DNA of 58,596 nucleotides. It comes from CAYHHI01 sp964356335 (GTDB lineage Bacteria; Arandabacterota; Arandabacteria; Arandabacterales; Arandabacteraceae). The stretch lies in assembly GCA_964356335.1 (NCBI GenBank), contig CAYHHI010000019.1, positions 1-58,596 of the forward strand, read 5' to 3'. The notes below the pieces were generated by a model that had not been told where the DNA came from, searched no databases, and saw only the letters and a list, made by a program, of their open reading frames with translations. The position numbers and the translations under genes were made by a program. Shown here piece by piece: positions 42,104 through 52,004 of this stretch; positions within the stretch are counted from its first letter, which is position 1; every line of letters starts with the position of its first letter.

Positions 42104-43006
42104 TCAGTCCTTTCCCACGACGCTTATCTCAAGCTCCAGCTCGACTCCGTGAACTTCCTTGACCCGACTCCTTATCTTCGCTATGAGATCGAGGATTTGT
42201 CTGGCTGTGGCGTCGCCCGTGTTTACGATGAAGTTGGCGTGAATGGCCGACACCTGCGCGGCACCTACGCCAAAGCCCTTCATACCTGCGCCATCTATCA
42301 GCCTGCCCGCGTAGTCCCCTTGCGGATTCCTGAAGACGCATCCTGCCGACCGCTCACCCAGCGGCTGGGTCCGCTTGCGCTTCTCAAGGTAGACTTCAAC
42401 CTGCTGCCTGGCTTCCTCCACACTGGTGCCATGACCCCGCAACACCGCACTGGTCACTATCCAATCTCGCGCGATGCCGGAGGTTCTATAGCCGAAGCCG
42501 ATATCCTTGGGTTTGAGGTCTCTCTCCGCGAGATCACTGTCCACGATGCTGAGCCCAAGGAGCCTGTCGCCAAACCAGTCATCTTTCGCACCGGCATTGG
42601 CGACGGCGGCGCCGCCAACGGTCCCAGGTATGCCGGCAAGGAACTCAAGCCCACCGATGCCGGCCGAGGTGGCTTTACTTACCACCTCACCCAGGCTCGC
42701 ACCCGCGCCGGCGTGAATCTCTGTGCCTTCGATTTCAATCTTCGCGAACTCATCCACGAGCCTTATGATGATTCCCTCTATTCCTCCGTCCCTGACCAGC
42801 AGATTCGATCCTTTCCCGAGCAGAAATACCGGCAGAACCTCGGCGCGCGCCACAGACAGCACTTCTTTCAGGGCTTGCCTGGTAGACACCCAGACCATGA
42901 GGTCGCAGGGCCCGCCAACTCCAAAGGTTGTCTGAAGCGACAGGAGCTCATTCTCCCTCGCAGCGACCCCTGCTATGCCTTCAATCTTTTCAAACCCGTC
43001 TGTCAT
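42104..43006 (-). CDS. murB: UDP-N-acetylenolpyruvoylglucosamine reductase
   Basis: MurB, 300 residues, the type II-length enzyme, reduces UDP-GlcNAc-enolpyruvate to UDP-MurNAc. FAD-binding motifs: TTFGVGGPCDLMV, LGKGSNLLVRDGGI and GLEFLAGIPGTVGGAAVANAGA. The catalytic Ser region is RSAGCVFRNPQGDYAGRLID. It lies between murC and ftsQ; the start overlaps the murC 3' end by 17 bp. Confidence 0.97.
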   Translation of the reverse strand: MTDGFEKIEGIAGVAARENELLSLQTTFGVGGPCDLMVWVSTRQALKEVLSVARAEVLPVFLLGKGSNLLVRDGGIEGIIIRLVDEFAKIEIEGTEIHAGAGASLGEVVSKATSAGIGGLEFLAGIPGTVGGAAVANAGAKDDWFGDRLLGLSIVDSDLAERDLKPKDIGFGYRTSGIARDWIVTSAVLRGHGTSVEEARQQVEVYLEKRKRTQPLGERSAGCVFRNPQGDYAGRLIDGAGMKGFGVGAAQVSAIHANFIVNTGDATARQILDLIAKIRSRVKEVHGVELELEISVVGKD

Positions 43007-44372
43007 TCGCGAGTCTCCTTAAGACTTCTTCGCCGATCTTCCACACATCCCCCGCCCCGAGTGTTATGAGGAGATCCCCGGGCTTCAAGATCCCGGTCAG
43101 GTGCTCGACGATCCGGGCTTTGTCAGGTAAGAAGACAACGTCTCTGTGCCCGCCCCCAACGGCGGCCTTTGCAACAATCTCGGCGGTTACTCCCGGTATG
43201 GGCTCTTCGCCGGCCGCATAGATCGAAGTCACGACCACGCAGTCGGCATCATAGAAGCTTCTTCCCAACCTCTCCCAGAGAGCACGGGTGCGCGTATAGC
43301 GGTGGGGCTGGAAGACTGCGACTATGCGTTTCCTCCAGACCGATCTTACCGCTTTCAGGGTTGCCATTATTTCCGTGGGATGATGAGCATAGTCGTCCAT
43401 TACAACCACACCCTTCGCCTCGCCCTTGTGCTCGAGCCTCCTTGAGATTCCTGTGAACTGCGAGATGCCTTCGCTTACCGCCGCGAAAGGAATGTCGAGT
43501 TCGGCGGCCACCGCGACGGCCGCAAGAGCGTTGGAGACATTGTGCTCGCCCGGGATTCTCACGTAGAGACTGCCGAGTTTGCGTCTCTTCAGGGTCACGT
43601 TGAAGGTCACTCCAGCATCGTCCTGGGAGATATCGGTCCCCCTCACATCGGCTTGCTGGGAGAACCCATAGGTCACGACACGTCTTGCTATCTTGGGGAT
43701 TATGGCCTGCACGTTCTCCTGGTCGAGGCAGACAATCGCAGCGCCGTAGAATGGAACCTTATTCACAAACTCGACGAAGGATGCCTTTATCGCATCTATG
43801 TCAGCATAGTGATCCAGATGTTCCTCATCGATATTGGTCACCACGGCGATGCTCGGAGACAGCCTCAGGAAGGAACCGTCACTTTCGTCTGCCTCCGCCA
43901 CGAGATAGCGCCCACCTCCCAACTTGGCATTGGTGCCGAGGGCCTTGAGTCTTCCTCCTACAACTATGGTGGGGTCAAGCCCTGCGGCCGCCATCACGAG
44001 ACCGATCAGCCACGTGGTGGTGGTCTTGCCGTGGGCACCGCCGACGGCTATCCCGTATTTCATCCGCATCAGTTCCGAGAGCATCTCTGCCCTGGGGATC
44101 ACGGGAATGCCCTTGCGGTCGGCCTCGACCATCTCAGGATTGTCAGATCTTACGGCGGATGAATACACAAGTACATCGGCATCCTTTACATGGCCTGCGT
44201 CATGGCCCAGAGCTATCTCGCCCCCGAGCTCCGTAAGCCTCTGAGTCACCTCCGTGGCCGCAAGGTCGGACCCCGTGACCTTGTAGCCAAGATTCAAAAG
44301 GAGCTCGGCGATACCGCTCATACCCGTGCCACCTATCCCAATCAAGTGAATATGTTTTATCTTGCCGAGCAT
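42990..44372 (-). CDS. murC: UDP-N-acetylmuramate-L-alanine ligase
   Basis: MurC, 460 residues, adds L-alanine to UDP-MurNAc. It has the N-terminal UDP-binding fold (HLIGIGGTGMSGIAELLLNLGYKVTGSD), the ATP loop GGAHGKTTTTWL, EADESDGSFL and the C-terminal domain with VVMDDYAHHPTEI and AVFQPHRYTRT. The start overlaps murG by 16 bp. Confidence 0.98.
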   Translation of the reverse strand: MLGKIKHIHLIGIGGTGMSGIAELLLNLGYKVTGSDLAATEVTQRLTELGGEIALGHDAGHVKDADVLVYSSAVRSDNPEMVEADRKGIPVIPRAEMLSELMRMKYGIAVGGAHGKTTTTWLIGLVMAAAGLDPTIVVGGRLKALGTNAKLGGGRYLVAEADESDGSFLRLSPSIAVVTNIDEEHLDHYADIDAIKASFVEFVNKVPFYGAAIVCLDQENVQAIIPKIARRVVTYGFSQQADVRGTDISQDDAGVTFNVTLKRRKLGSLYVRIPGEHNVSNALAAVAVAAELDIPFAAVSEGISQFTGISRRLEHKGEAKGVVVMDDYAHHPTEIMATLKAVRSVWRKRIVAVFQPHRYTRTRALWERLGRSFYDADCVVVTSIYAAGEEPIPGVTAEIVAKAAVGGGHRDVVFLPDKARIVEHLTGILKPGDLLITLGAGDVWKIGEEVLRRLANDRRV

Positions 44373-45505
44373 ATGTCCCCCAACACTGCGGCGAGCTTCG
44401 AGAGCCGGCCCTTTCCCTTGGCAAGCTCCGTCAGATGAGTCGCAACTTCACGGGAAGCATCGCGCTTGCCCATGTCTCCTGAACTCCTGGACATCATTTC
44501 TCTTCTAGCGGAATCATAGATTATGGAGACTATGGCCTCGGCGAGCACATCACCGTTCAAGTCCCTGTCCATTATCACCACGGCGGCCCCCCTGTTCACC
44601 ATTAACCTTGCGTTCTCTTCCTGGTGGCTGAGCGTCGCGTGCGGATAGGGGATGAGAATCGATGGCAGGGTGAAGGCAGCGAGTTCAGTCAGAGTCGAAG
44701 CCCCGGCCCTCGAGACCACGAGGTCGCTTGCTCTGTATGCGTAGCCGATGTCATCTATGTAGGGATAGGCCCTGCATGAGACGTCCAGCCCGCTCAAGGC
44801 TTTTACTACCCACTGATAATCTGCCTCACCGGTCTGTATCACAAACTGGAGGTCTGGTTTGCCCTGAAGCATGCTGGCGGCATCGACAAAGGCCTGGTTG
44901 ATGCTGTGAGCGCCACGGCTTCCGCCAAAGACGAACACCGTCTTTCTGCCCGGATCGAGGCCGAAACGCTTGATGCCGTCCTCTCGTGTTGGAACAAGAA
45001 GTCCCGGACGCACGGGCACACCCGTCACCCTCAGGTTAGTGCCCTTGCGGAAGTAACGCACCGACTCCTGAAAACCCAGTGCAACCCGGCCGGCGAATCT
45101 GGCAAGCAGCATTGTGGTTCTTCCGGGAATGACGTTGGGTTCGATCAACAGGGTCGGGATTCCAACCAGCGATGCGGCAAACACAAAGGGCCCACTCGCA
45201 TATCCGCCGGTGCCGACCACGACATTCGGCCGCTCCACAAGCAGTATGAAGAATGACTGCACAAGCCCCACCATGGCATGAAAGACAGTGAAGGCAACAC
45301 GGATATCCTTCTTCGAGGGAAGTGGCCGCGACACTATGCGGTGCATCTTGTATCCCAGGGCCGGCACTATGCCGGACTCGAGACCGCGCCTCGTCCCGAC
45401 GAAGGTCACTTCGACGCAATCGTTGACACTGCGAAGGTACTCGACAACCGCGACAGCGGGATAGATGTGCCCACCCGTCCCTCCACCGGCAATCGTGACT
45501 CTCAT
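44357..45505 (-). CDS. murG: UDP-N-acetylglucosamine-N-acetylmuramyl-pentapeptide transferase
   Basis: MurG, 382 residues, transfers GlcNAc from UDP-GlcNAc to lipid I, giving lipid II at the inner face of the membrane. Motifs: the N-terminal GGTGGHIYPAVAVVE, FVGTRRGLES, VVGTGGYASGP, VFGGSRGAH and the donor site SRAGASTLTELAAFTLPSILIPYPHAT. It overlaps ftsW by 4 bp (ATGA). Confidence 0.98.
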   Translation of the reverse strand: MRVTIAGGGTGGHIYPAVAVVEYLRSVNDCVEVTFVGTRRGLESGIVPALGYKMHRIVSRPLPSKKDIRVAFTVFHAMVGLVQSFFILLVERPNVVVGTGGYASGPFVFAASLVGIPTLLIEPNVIPGRTTMLLARFAGRVALGFQESVRYFRKGTNLRVTGVPVRPGLLVPTREDGIKRFGLDPGRKTVFVFGGSRGAHSINQAFVDAASMLQGKPDLQFVIQTGEADYQWVVKALSGLDVSCRAYPYIDDIGYAYRASDLVVSRAGASTLTELAAFTLPSILIPYPHATLSHQEENARLMVNRGAAVVIMDRDLNGDVLAEAIVSIIYDSARREMMSRSSGDMGKRDASREVATHLTELAKGKGRLSKLAAVLGDICSAR

Positions 45506-46644
45506 CTAACCAGATTCCTCCATCTTGCGGGTTGGAAATCGAGATACGTGGGCTTCCTTTTCGAGACCCCCAGGAGCATTCCGCATGAAGCAAGCAGGAT
45601 CAATGAGGACGACCCGCCATAACTCAGGAATGGAAGCGGGAGGCCCGCGGTCGGGACAATCCCCGTACAGACACAGGCGCTCACGCAGAAATACAAGGCG
45701 ATCATGACGGCTATACCCGAGGCCATCACAGAAGAAAAGACCGTGGGTGCATTCCGTGCGACCTTTAAGCCTCTCCACACAAACACGAAGAAAAGGGCCA
45801 TGATGCCGAGCATGCCGAAGAGGCCCATCTCCTCCGCGGCGATTGCGAAGACAAAATCCGTGTGGGCATCAGGCAGGAAGAGGTATTTCTGGTTGCTCAT
45901 GCCTATTCCCAGTCCCCTGATGCCGCCTGCGCCAACTGCTATCAGTGCCTGCCTCACGTGGTAGGAAGCCGGACTGTCCGAGGCCCCGTTGAGGTAAGCA
46001 TGAATTCGCTCGATGTTGTAGCCACTGGTGAGGATATGTACGACCATCACCATCATGCACACGCCCAGCCCGGCGGCAACGTGCAGGAATCTCGCACCGC
46101 CGATAAAGAGGACGACCGACCCGATAAGGAGCAGCATGGCTGCCGTGCTTATATTGGGCTCCTTCGCCACGAGAACAGCGACCAGACCCGTGATGAGGAA
46201 GGGTGGCATGAAGCCGTGCCTGAAGCTCCTGATCTCGCGCCCCTTGCGGGCACAGAAATCGGAGATATAGAGAATGAGACCAATCTTTGCCACATCCGAA
46301 GGCTGAAACGAGAAGTAGCCAAGCTTGAGCCACCGTGCAGAGCCCCGGACGCAAAGTCTCAGGGGCGTAGGAAGCAGGACCAGCAAGAGAAGGCCGACCG
46401 ATAGGAGTAGGAGCGGCTTCGCCAGCGATCTGAAGACATTCTCATTCATTCGTGTCGCCATGTACATGAGGAGAAAACCGAGCACTACCCTGAGGATGTG
46501 CCTTCTCAGGAAGAAGGATGCGTCCCTCGCCTTGGTTGACTCCTGCGCGATTATGTAGCTCGAGCTGTAGACCATGACGAGCCCAATCATGGTCAAGGCA
46601 ATCACCGAGAAGAGCAATAGCCTGTCCATTCCGTGCTCATCCAT
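45502..46644 (-). CDS. ftsW: SEDS peptidoglycan polymerase FtsW
   Basis: FtsW, 380 residues, is an integral-membrane SEDS glycosyltransferase with about ten transmembrane helices; it polymerises septal peptidoglycan with FtsI. Signature stretches: MIGLVMVYSSSYIIAQ at the start, FQPSDVAKIGLILYISDF with the Asp, and VGAGGIRGLGIGMSNQKYLFLPDAHTDFVFAIAAEEMGL, then GIVPTAGLPLPFLSYGGSSSLILL. It lies between murD and murG with an 8-bp overlap to murD. Confidence 0.97.
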   Translation of the reverse strand: MDEHGMDRLLLFSVIALTMIGLVMVYSSSYIIAQESTKARDASFFLRRHILRVVLGFLLMYMATRMNENVFRSLAKPLLLLSVGLLLLVLLPTPLRLCVRGSARWLKLGYFSFQPSDVAKIGLILYISDFCARKGREIRSFRHGFMPPFLITGLVAVLVAKEPNISTAAMLLLIGSVVLFIGGARFLHVAAGLGVCMMVMVVHILTSGYNIERIHAYLNGASDSPASYHVRQALIAVGAGGIRGLGIGMSNQKYLFLPDAHTDFVFAIAAEEMGLFGMLGIMALFFVFVWRGLKVARNAPTVFSSVMASGIAVMIALYFCVSACVCTGIVPTAGLPLPFLSYGGSSSLILLASCGMLLGVSKRKPTYLDFQPARWRNLVR

Positions 46645-48067
46645 GTCTTGGCCTCTCGCATTCCTGTTTGAGATTCATCACGATTGACTTAAAAACCTGT
46701 CCGCGATGCTCAAAGTCCTTGAACATGTCATAGCTTGCGCAGCCCGGCGAAAGGAGCACCGTATCACCCCGGGACGCGAGTGCATGCGAGCGCCGCACGG
46801 CTTCCTCAAAATCAGCTGCGATCGAGAAATCCACTTTGAAATCCGCCCTGTCTGAAAAGGTCTTCCGGAGCTTCTCCCGTGCCTCGCCAACTGCAACGAT
46901 GGCTTTGACCTTTCGCCTCACAAGATCCCGAACCTGCTCGAAGTCCCCGCCCTTGTCGCGCCCTCCAGCGATCAGGACCACGGGTCTCGCCGCAGTTTCC
47001 AGGGCCCATCTCAAGGAATCAACATTTGTTGCCTTCGAGTCATTTATGAATTCAACACCGTTTATCTCGGTCACATATTCCAGCCGGTGCTCAAGCCCTT
47101 CGAAATCCCTTATGGCCTCTCTGATTCTCTCTGGGGCCGTATCGAGAACTGTGGCCGCCATGGAAGCGGCAAGGCTGTTCGCGAGGTTATGCGGGCCCCG
47201 GATCTTGGGATCCTCTGTAGCGAAGAGAGTTGTCTCTTGCTTGCCCAACCTGACGACCACAGTTTCATCTCTTACGAATGCGCCCTGGTCCATCTCACGC
47301 GTGAGGCTGAAGAAGAGCTTCCTGCACTTTGCATCGCGAGAGGCCCTAAGGCACTCCTTGTCATCAAAGTTGATGATGGCGAAGTCATCTTCCTGCTGAT
47401 TCATGAAGAGCCTCGCCTTCGACTGCACATAGGCTTCATAGGATTGATACCGGTCAAGATGATCTGGAGTTATATTGAGAAGGACCGAGACAACGGGCCC
47501 GAAGCTCAAGCACGTATCAAGCTGGAAACTCGAGACCTCAATCACGAGCGTCCAGTCGCTCCCGAGGCCGGCAGCAATTGCCGAGATGGGATCCCCTATG
47601 TTGCCTCCCACCTTCACTTTTTCGCTCTGGCGCCTCAAGATTTCCCCCAAGAGGCTCACCGTCGTAGTCTTGCCGTTGGTACCTGTCACGGCAACGAATC
47701 TTGCGTCGCTCAGGCACCAGGCAAGTTCAACCTCACCCATCACCATCTTGTCCTGGCGATATGCCCATCTCAGGAGATCTATATCAAGACGGACTCCGGG
47801 GCTGACGACCAGGATGTCGCAGTCTTTGGCGAAATCGACAGTGTGTCGGCCAATCTCAATCTCGATGCCTTGCCTCCGGAGACCTTCCACCTGGGTCCCT
47901 ATATCCTCGGTCTGCCTCTTGTCGGTGGCCTTCACAGCCGCGCCGGCGGCTCGGAGCACCTGGCAGGCTGCAATGCCGCTTCTCGCAAGCCCGACGACGA
48001 GTACGGTCTTGCGCTGTAAGTCCTGGGCTGTCACAGCTTTCTGTCTTTCCATGCGATCAGTTATCAT
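46637..48067 (-). CDS. murD: UDP-N-acetylmuramoylalanine-D-glutamate ligase
   Basis: MurD, 476 residues, adds D-glutamate to UDP-MurNAc-L-Ala. The N-terminal UDP-binding segment (VLVVGLARSGIAACQVLRAAG), the ATP loop VTGTNGKTTTVSLLG, VIEVSSFQLDT and FINDSKATNVDSLRWAL are typical. The ATG overlaps the mraY stop (ATGA). Confidence 0.98.
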   Translation of the reverse strand: MITDRMERQKAVTAQDLQRKTVLVVGLARSGIAACQVLRAAGAAVKATDKRQTEDIGTQVEGLRRQGIEIEIGRHTVDFAKDCDILVVSPGVRLDIDLLRWAYRQDKMVMGEVELAWCLSDARFVAVTGTNGKTTTVSLLGEILRRQSEKVKVGGNIGDPISAIAAGLGSDWTLVIEVSSFQLDTCLSFGPVVSVLLNITPDHLDRYQSYEAYVQSKARLFMNQQEDDFAIINFDDKECLRASRDAKCRKLFFSLTREMDQGAFVRDETVVVRLGKQETTLFATEDPKIRGPHNLANSLAASMAATVLDTAPERIREAIRDFEGLEHRLEYVTEINGVEFINDSKATNVDSLRWALETAARPVVLIAGGRDKGGDFEQVRDLVRRKVKAIVAVGEAREKLRKTFSDRADFKVDFSIAADFEEAVRRSHALASRGDTVLLSPGCASYDMFKDFEHRGQVFKSIVMNLKQECERPRHG

Positions 48068-49149
48068 CTCAGCTTTAGCGTGCTCAACGTCACCAGCGCC
48101 AGAAGCGCAGCAATGATCCAGAACCTCACAACCAGTTTGGATTCGGGCCAGCCCGCCAGCTCGAAGTGGTGATGGACAGGTGCCATCCTGAAGACGCGTT
48201 TGCCTGTGAGTCTGAAGGAAGCCACCTGCAAGATCACCGAGAGAGCTTCGATGACGAATATGCCACCGACGATCGCCAGTAATATCTCCTTCTTGATCAG
48301 GATGGAAATGACCCCGAGTGCGCCACCCAGGGCAAGCGACCCCGTATCACCCATGAAGACCTGGGCCGGGTGGGCGTTAAACCAGAGGAACCCCAGGGAC
48401 GCACCCACCAGGGAACCGCAGAAGATCGTCAACTCTCCGGCCTGCCTGAGATAGAGCATGTTGAGGTAGCTTGAGAACTGTGCGTGCCCTGTGACGTAAC
48501 TCAAACCAGCAAAGGCAGCGGCTGCAAAGGCGAACATGCCTATGGCAAGCCCATCCAGGCCATCGGCAAGATTGACCGCATTCGAGGCTCCCGTGATCAC
48601 AAGAATGACGAACGGTATGTAGAGGATACCCAGATCCGGAAACACGTTCTTGAAGAAGGGAACGGTGGTCTTGGTGGCAAGGTCGGGATTATCGGGGAAC
48701 AAGAGGATAAGCGTCCCGACGACGAGGCCCAAGAGGGCCTGCCCCGCGATCTTGTATTTTCCAACCAGACCGGTGGGCTTGTGCTTCACGATCCGGAGGT
48801 AATCATCGATGAAGCCCATCGCCCCGAGCCAGCACGTTGCGAAAAGACAGATCAGAATGTACTTGTTAGTGAGATTCGCCCACAAGAGGGTCGGCACAAC
48901 GACAGCCAAGAGAATCATGATGCCTCCCATCGTCGGTGTGCCTTGTTTGCTGGCATGCCGCTCCGGCGTATCCATGCGGACGCCGTCGACGACACTGTAT
49001 TTCTTGAGCAGCCTTATGATCGCAGGGCCGAATATGAAACAGATGAGAAGTGCGGTCAGAGTGGCGTAGGCGCTCCTAAAAGTTATGTACCTGAAAATAT
49101 TGAAGGCAGATATGTATTCTCTCAGGGGATAAAGCAGATGATAGAACAA
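48064..49149 (-). CDS. mraY: Phospho-N-acetylmuramoyl-pentapeptide transferase
   Basis: MraY, 361 residues, with about ten transmembrane helices. It moves phospho-MurNAc-pentapeptide to undecaprenyl phosphate, forming lipid I. Active-site motifs: KQGTPTMGGIMIL, the Asp pair in MGFIDDYLRIVKHKPTGL, NAVNLADGLDGLAIG with the catalytic Asp, FMGDTGSLALGG and the HHHFEL histidine motif near the C-terminus. The TTG start at 49149 follows GGAGG by 7 nt; murF ends one base before. Confidence 0.98.
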   Translation of the reverse strand: MFYHLLYPLREYISAFNIFRYITFRSAYATLTALLICFIFGPAIIRLLKKYSVVDGVRMDTPERHASKQGTPTMGGIMILLAVVVPTLLWANLTNKYILICLFATCWLGAMGFIDDYLRIVKHKPTGLVGKYKIAGQALLGLVVGTLILLFPDNPDLATKTTVPFFKNVFPDLGILYIPFVILVITGASNAVNLADGLDGLAIGMFAFAAAAFAGLSYVTGHAQFSSYLNMLYLRQAGELTIFCGSLVGASLGFLWFNAHPAQVFMGDTGSLALGGALGVISILIKKEILLAIVGGIFVIEALSVILQVASFRLTGKRVFRMAPVHHHFELAGWPESKLVVRFWIIAALLALVTLSTLKLR

Positions 49150-49150
49150 C

Positions 49151-50530
49151 TTAAATCCTCCCCGCGACGGTGCTTGTCTTCAGAAAATCGCTTATCTCCT
49201 CAAGACCTGCCATCCTGGAAGCTTTGACAAGGACAACGTCATCCTGTTTGATTGCCTGCTGTAAGGCTTGCTTGGCATCGGCCTTGGTGTCGAAATAGAG
49301 AACTTTGACAGGCTTCATGCCGCACGCCATGGCTTCCTCCACAGCCTTCCGCGTAAAGCCGCCGATACCGATGAAGAGGTCAATGCCCGAAGCTGCCACG
49401 TAGGAACCGACCTCCCGGTGAAGGCGCTCTGATGCCGGACCGAGCTCCAGCATCTCCCCCATGATGAAGACGCGCCTCGCAGCCCTCATCAGTGACAGCA
49501 CATCGAGCGCTGCCGCAACCGAATCAGGATTGGCGTTATAGGTATCATCGATCAGGGTTATGCCGCCATACGATGCCACCCTCATGCGCATAGGTTGGTA
49601 GCCGGGCAAAGCCCGAGCGGCTTCGTCTACAGAGACCCCGAAGAGGCTCGCAGCAGCAATCGCGGCAAGAGCGTTATAGACATTGTGAATGCCAGAGGAT
49701 CCAAGCGTTATGGTCGATCCCTTCACGGTAAAGGCGGCACCCAGGCCATCCGTCATTCTCACATCGGAAGCTCTGAACTCCGCGGGAGCATCTATCCCGA
49801 ATCTTGTGATGGCAACCCCGGTCTCTTCGAGCGCAGCCATGAGCGCCTGGTCATCTGCATTCACCACGGCTCTGCCATCCGGGCCGAGGCTTCTCACAAG
49901 GTCCGTTTTCTCTGCGGCAATTGCTTCGATCGAGCCGAAGAGGCCGATATGTGCTCTCCCTATGTTTGTGACCGCCCCGACCTGGGGCTTGGCAATCTCG
50001 CACAGACGGGCAATCTCGCCGCGGTGATTGCTGCCCATCTCGACCACAAGCACCTCATCGCGCTTCTCAAGCCCAAGAATCGAAAGCGGGAGCCCGATGT
50101 GATTGTTGAAGTTGCCTGGACTCTTCTTCACTACCATCCTCGTGGCAAGCAGATGCGCGACCATCTCCTTGGTGGTCGTCTTGCCGTTGGATCCGGTTAT
50201 GGCAACCACCGGTATCCTGGTCAGGGAACGGACGTGCGATGCGATCTTCTGGAGTGCCTCGAGCACAGAGGGCACAACGATCTGCCCAAACTCCGGCGGA
50301 ACGCCCTGGACCACTCTCTCCACCACCGCCCCGGCAGCCCCCTTCCCATACGCATCTTTGACAAACTCGTGCCCGTCACGCGCTTCACCTTTCAAAGCGA
50401 AGAAGAGATCCCCCTTCTTGACAAGACGCGTGTCTATCGAATAGCCGACCGGGGTGACCATGGGGAGAGGCTTGCCCATCACTTCACCACCGACGATTCC
50501 GGCAATCTCACGCAACTTAAGTTCTGGCAT
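49151..50530 (-). CDS. murF: UDP-N-acetylmuramoyl-tripeptide-D-alanyl-D-alanine ligase
   Basis: MurF, 459 residues, adds D-Ala-D-Ala to the UDP-MurNAc-tripeptide. Motifs: the ATP loop AITGSNGKTTTKEMV near residue 110, NFNNHIGLPLSILGL, EMGSNHRGEIARLCEIA and LIDDTYNANPDSV. It overlaps murE by 14 bp. The ddl gene that would make D-Ala-D-Ala is not in the window. Confidence 0.98.
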   Translation of the reverse strand: MPELKLREIAGIVGGEVMGKPLPMVTPVGYSIDTRLVKKGDLFFALKGEARDGHEFVKDAYGKGAAGAVVERVVQGVPPEFGQIVVPSVLEALQKIASHVRSLTRIPVVAITGSNGKTTTKEMVAHLLATRMVVKKSPGNFNNHIGLPLSILGLEKRDEVLVVEMGSNHRGEIARLCEIAKPQVGAVTNIGRAHIGLFGSIEAIAAEKTDLVRSLGPDGRAVVNADDQALMAALEETGVAITRFGIDAPAEFRASDVRMTDGLGAAFTVKGSTITLGSSGIHNVYNALAAIAAASLFGVSVDEAARALPGYQPMRMRVASYGGITLIDDTYNANPDSVAAALDVLSLMRAARRVFIMGEMLELGPASERLHREVGSYVAASGIDLFIGIGGFTRKAVEEAMACGMKPVKVLYFDTKADAKQALQQAIKQDDVVLVKASRMAGLEEISDFLKTSTVAGRI

Positions 50531-52004
50531 CTGCAGCCACTCCGAAAGCCTTTCTTACCACTTCCCGGTCGTCAAATCTGGTCTTGGTCTCTCCAATGAT
50601 CTGATAGTCCTCGTGGCCCTTGCCCGCGATCACGATCACGTCACCTTCGTCGCTTATGCTCACCGCGCGCTGGATGGCTTGAGCCCGATCAGGCATGACT
50701 TCATAGGTTGCGCCGTGAGGCATGCCCTTCAATATGTCACCGATTATTTTTAAGGGGTCTTCGGTTCTCGGGTTGTCAGAGGTGACAATGACCAGATCAG
50801 CGAGTTCCGCGGCTATGCTTGCCATCTCAGGGCGCTTCCCCCGGTCCCGATCACCGCCGCAGCCGAAAACACAGATGAGCCTGCCGGCGCGGATTTCCCT
50901 TACTCCCGTGAGCAGCCTCCTCAAAGCGTCAGGGGTATGAGCATAGTCCACAATGGCCTGCCTGCCTTGCCCCTCGATGTATTCCATTCTGCCCGGCACA
51001 GATGCGAGTCCGGCTATGCCTGTCGAGATGGTCTCCTCATCGATCTTGAGAAGAAGTGATATCGCATATGCGGCCAGAGCATTTTCGGCGTTGATCCTGC
51101 CGCGCAGAGGCGTCTCAACCATTCGCGGCTTACCCTTGTAGGTCACCTTCATCTGAGTGCCCTGCCAGCGGAGGCTCGTCACCTCAGCGCGCAAGTCGCC
51201 ATCCTGGCCGACCGAGTATGTGAGGCAAGGCAGAGGAGAGAACCTCTTTATCTGCCGTCCCGTTGGGTCGCCTATGTTGACGGCTCCCTTCCTCCGACCG
51301 CCGAAAAAGTGGCCCCGGTCATCCACACCAAACAGCTTCATCTTGGTCTTCCCGTAGGCTTCGAAGTCGGCGTGAAAATCGAGGTGATCCCGCGTGAGAT
51401 TGGTGAAGGCAACGACATCAAAGGCAACGTGATCCACCCGCCTCAAGGCGATCGCATGAGATGAAACTTCCATAACGCAGTACTCCGCGCCGCCGTCAAG
51501 CATCCGCCTCATGTACCGCTGGACTTCAGGCGCTTCAGGTGTTGTGAATGGGTCTTTCTCAAATGACTCGCCAAGCCAATGGCCGAGCGTACCCATCACT
51601 CCGGCCTTGTGTCCCGATGCCTCGATAATCGAACGGACACAGTGCACCGTGGTCGTCTTCCCGTTGGTGCCGGTCACGCCTATGACCTTCAAGTGTTCCG
51701 ACGGTCTACCGAAGAAGTTGGCTGAGATATGAGCCAAGGCCTCGCGTACATCGGCGACTATTATCTGGCTCGTGCCGAGTGGGGCATTGGTCTTCTTCTC
51801 TGAGAGTATGACCGATGCTCCGCGCGTTGCCGCATCTTCTGCAAAAGCCTGGCCATCGACTCGCGTTCCCCTTATGCAGGCGAAAAGACTGCCCCGGGTG
51901 ACCTTCCTCGAATCCGAGCATATGTCTGTGATGAAGACGTCGGTGTCACCAATAAGGTCGGTGACCTCGACACCCGAGATAGTATCCTTGAGACTTACCT
52001 TCAT
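50517..52004 (-). CDS. murE: UDP-MurNAc-tripeptide synthetase (meso-diaminopimelate adding)
   Basis: MurE, 495 residues, adds the third amino acid to UDP-MurNAc-L-Ala-D-Glu. Motifs: SLFACIRGTRVDGQAFAEDA, the ATP loop GVTGTNGKTTTVHCVR near 108-120, and the C-terminal ligase domain with VDYAHTPDALRRLL. TSDNPRTEDP near residue 408 contains the DNPR motif that marks meso-diaminopimelate specificity, against lysine in Gram-positive cocci. The ATG overlaps the ftsI stop (ATGA). Confidence 0.98.
   Translation of the reverse strand: MKVSLKDTISGVEVTDLIGDTDVFITDICSDSRKVTRGSLFACIRGTRVDGQAFAEDAATRGASVILSEKKTNAPLGTSQIIVADVREALAHISANFFGRPSEHLKVIGVTGTNGKTTTVHCVRSIIEASGHKAGVMGTLGHWLGESFEKDPFTTPEAPEVQRYMRRMLDGGAEYCVMEVSSHAIALRRVDHVAFDVVAFTNLTRDHLDFHADFEAYGKTKMKLFGVDDRGHFFGGRRKGAVNIGDPTGRQIKRFSPLPCLTYSVGQDGDLRAEVTSLRWQGTQMKVTYKGKPRMVETPLRGRINAENALAAYAISLLLKIDEETISTGIAGLASVPGRMEYIEGQGRQAIVDYAHTPDALRRLLTGVREIRAGRLICVFGCGGDRDRGKRPEMASIAAELADLVIVTSDNPRTEDPLKIIGDILKGMPHGATYEVMPDRAQAIQRAVSISDEGDVIVIAGKGHEDYQIIGETKTRFDDREVVRKAFGVAADART

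Noticed and set aside
41939..43069. Plus-strand frame of 376 codons
   Set aside because: Shadow of ftsQ and murB; the minus-strand reading has all FAD-site motifs of MurB.
49595..50599. Plus-strand frame of 334 codons
   Set aside because: Shadow of murF and the start of murE, without family motifs.
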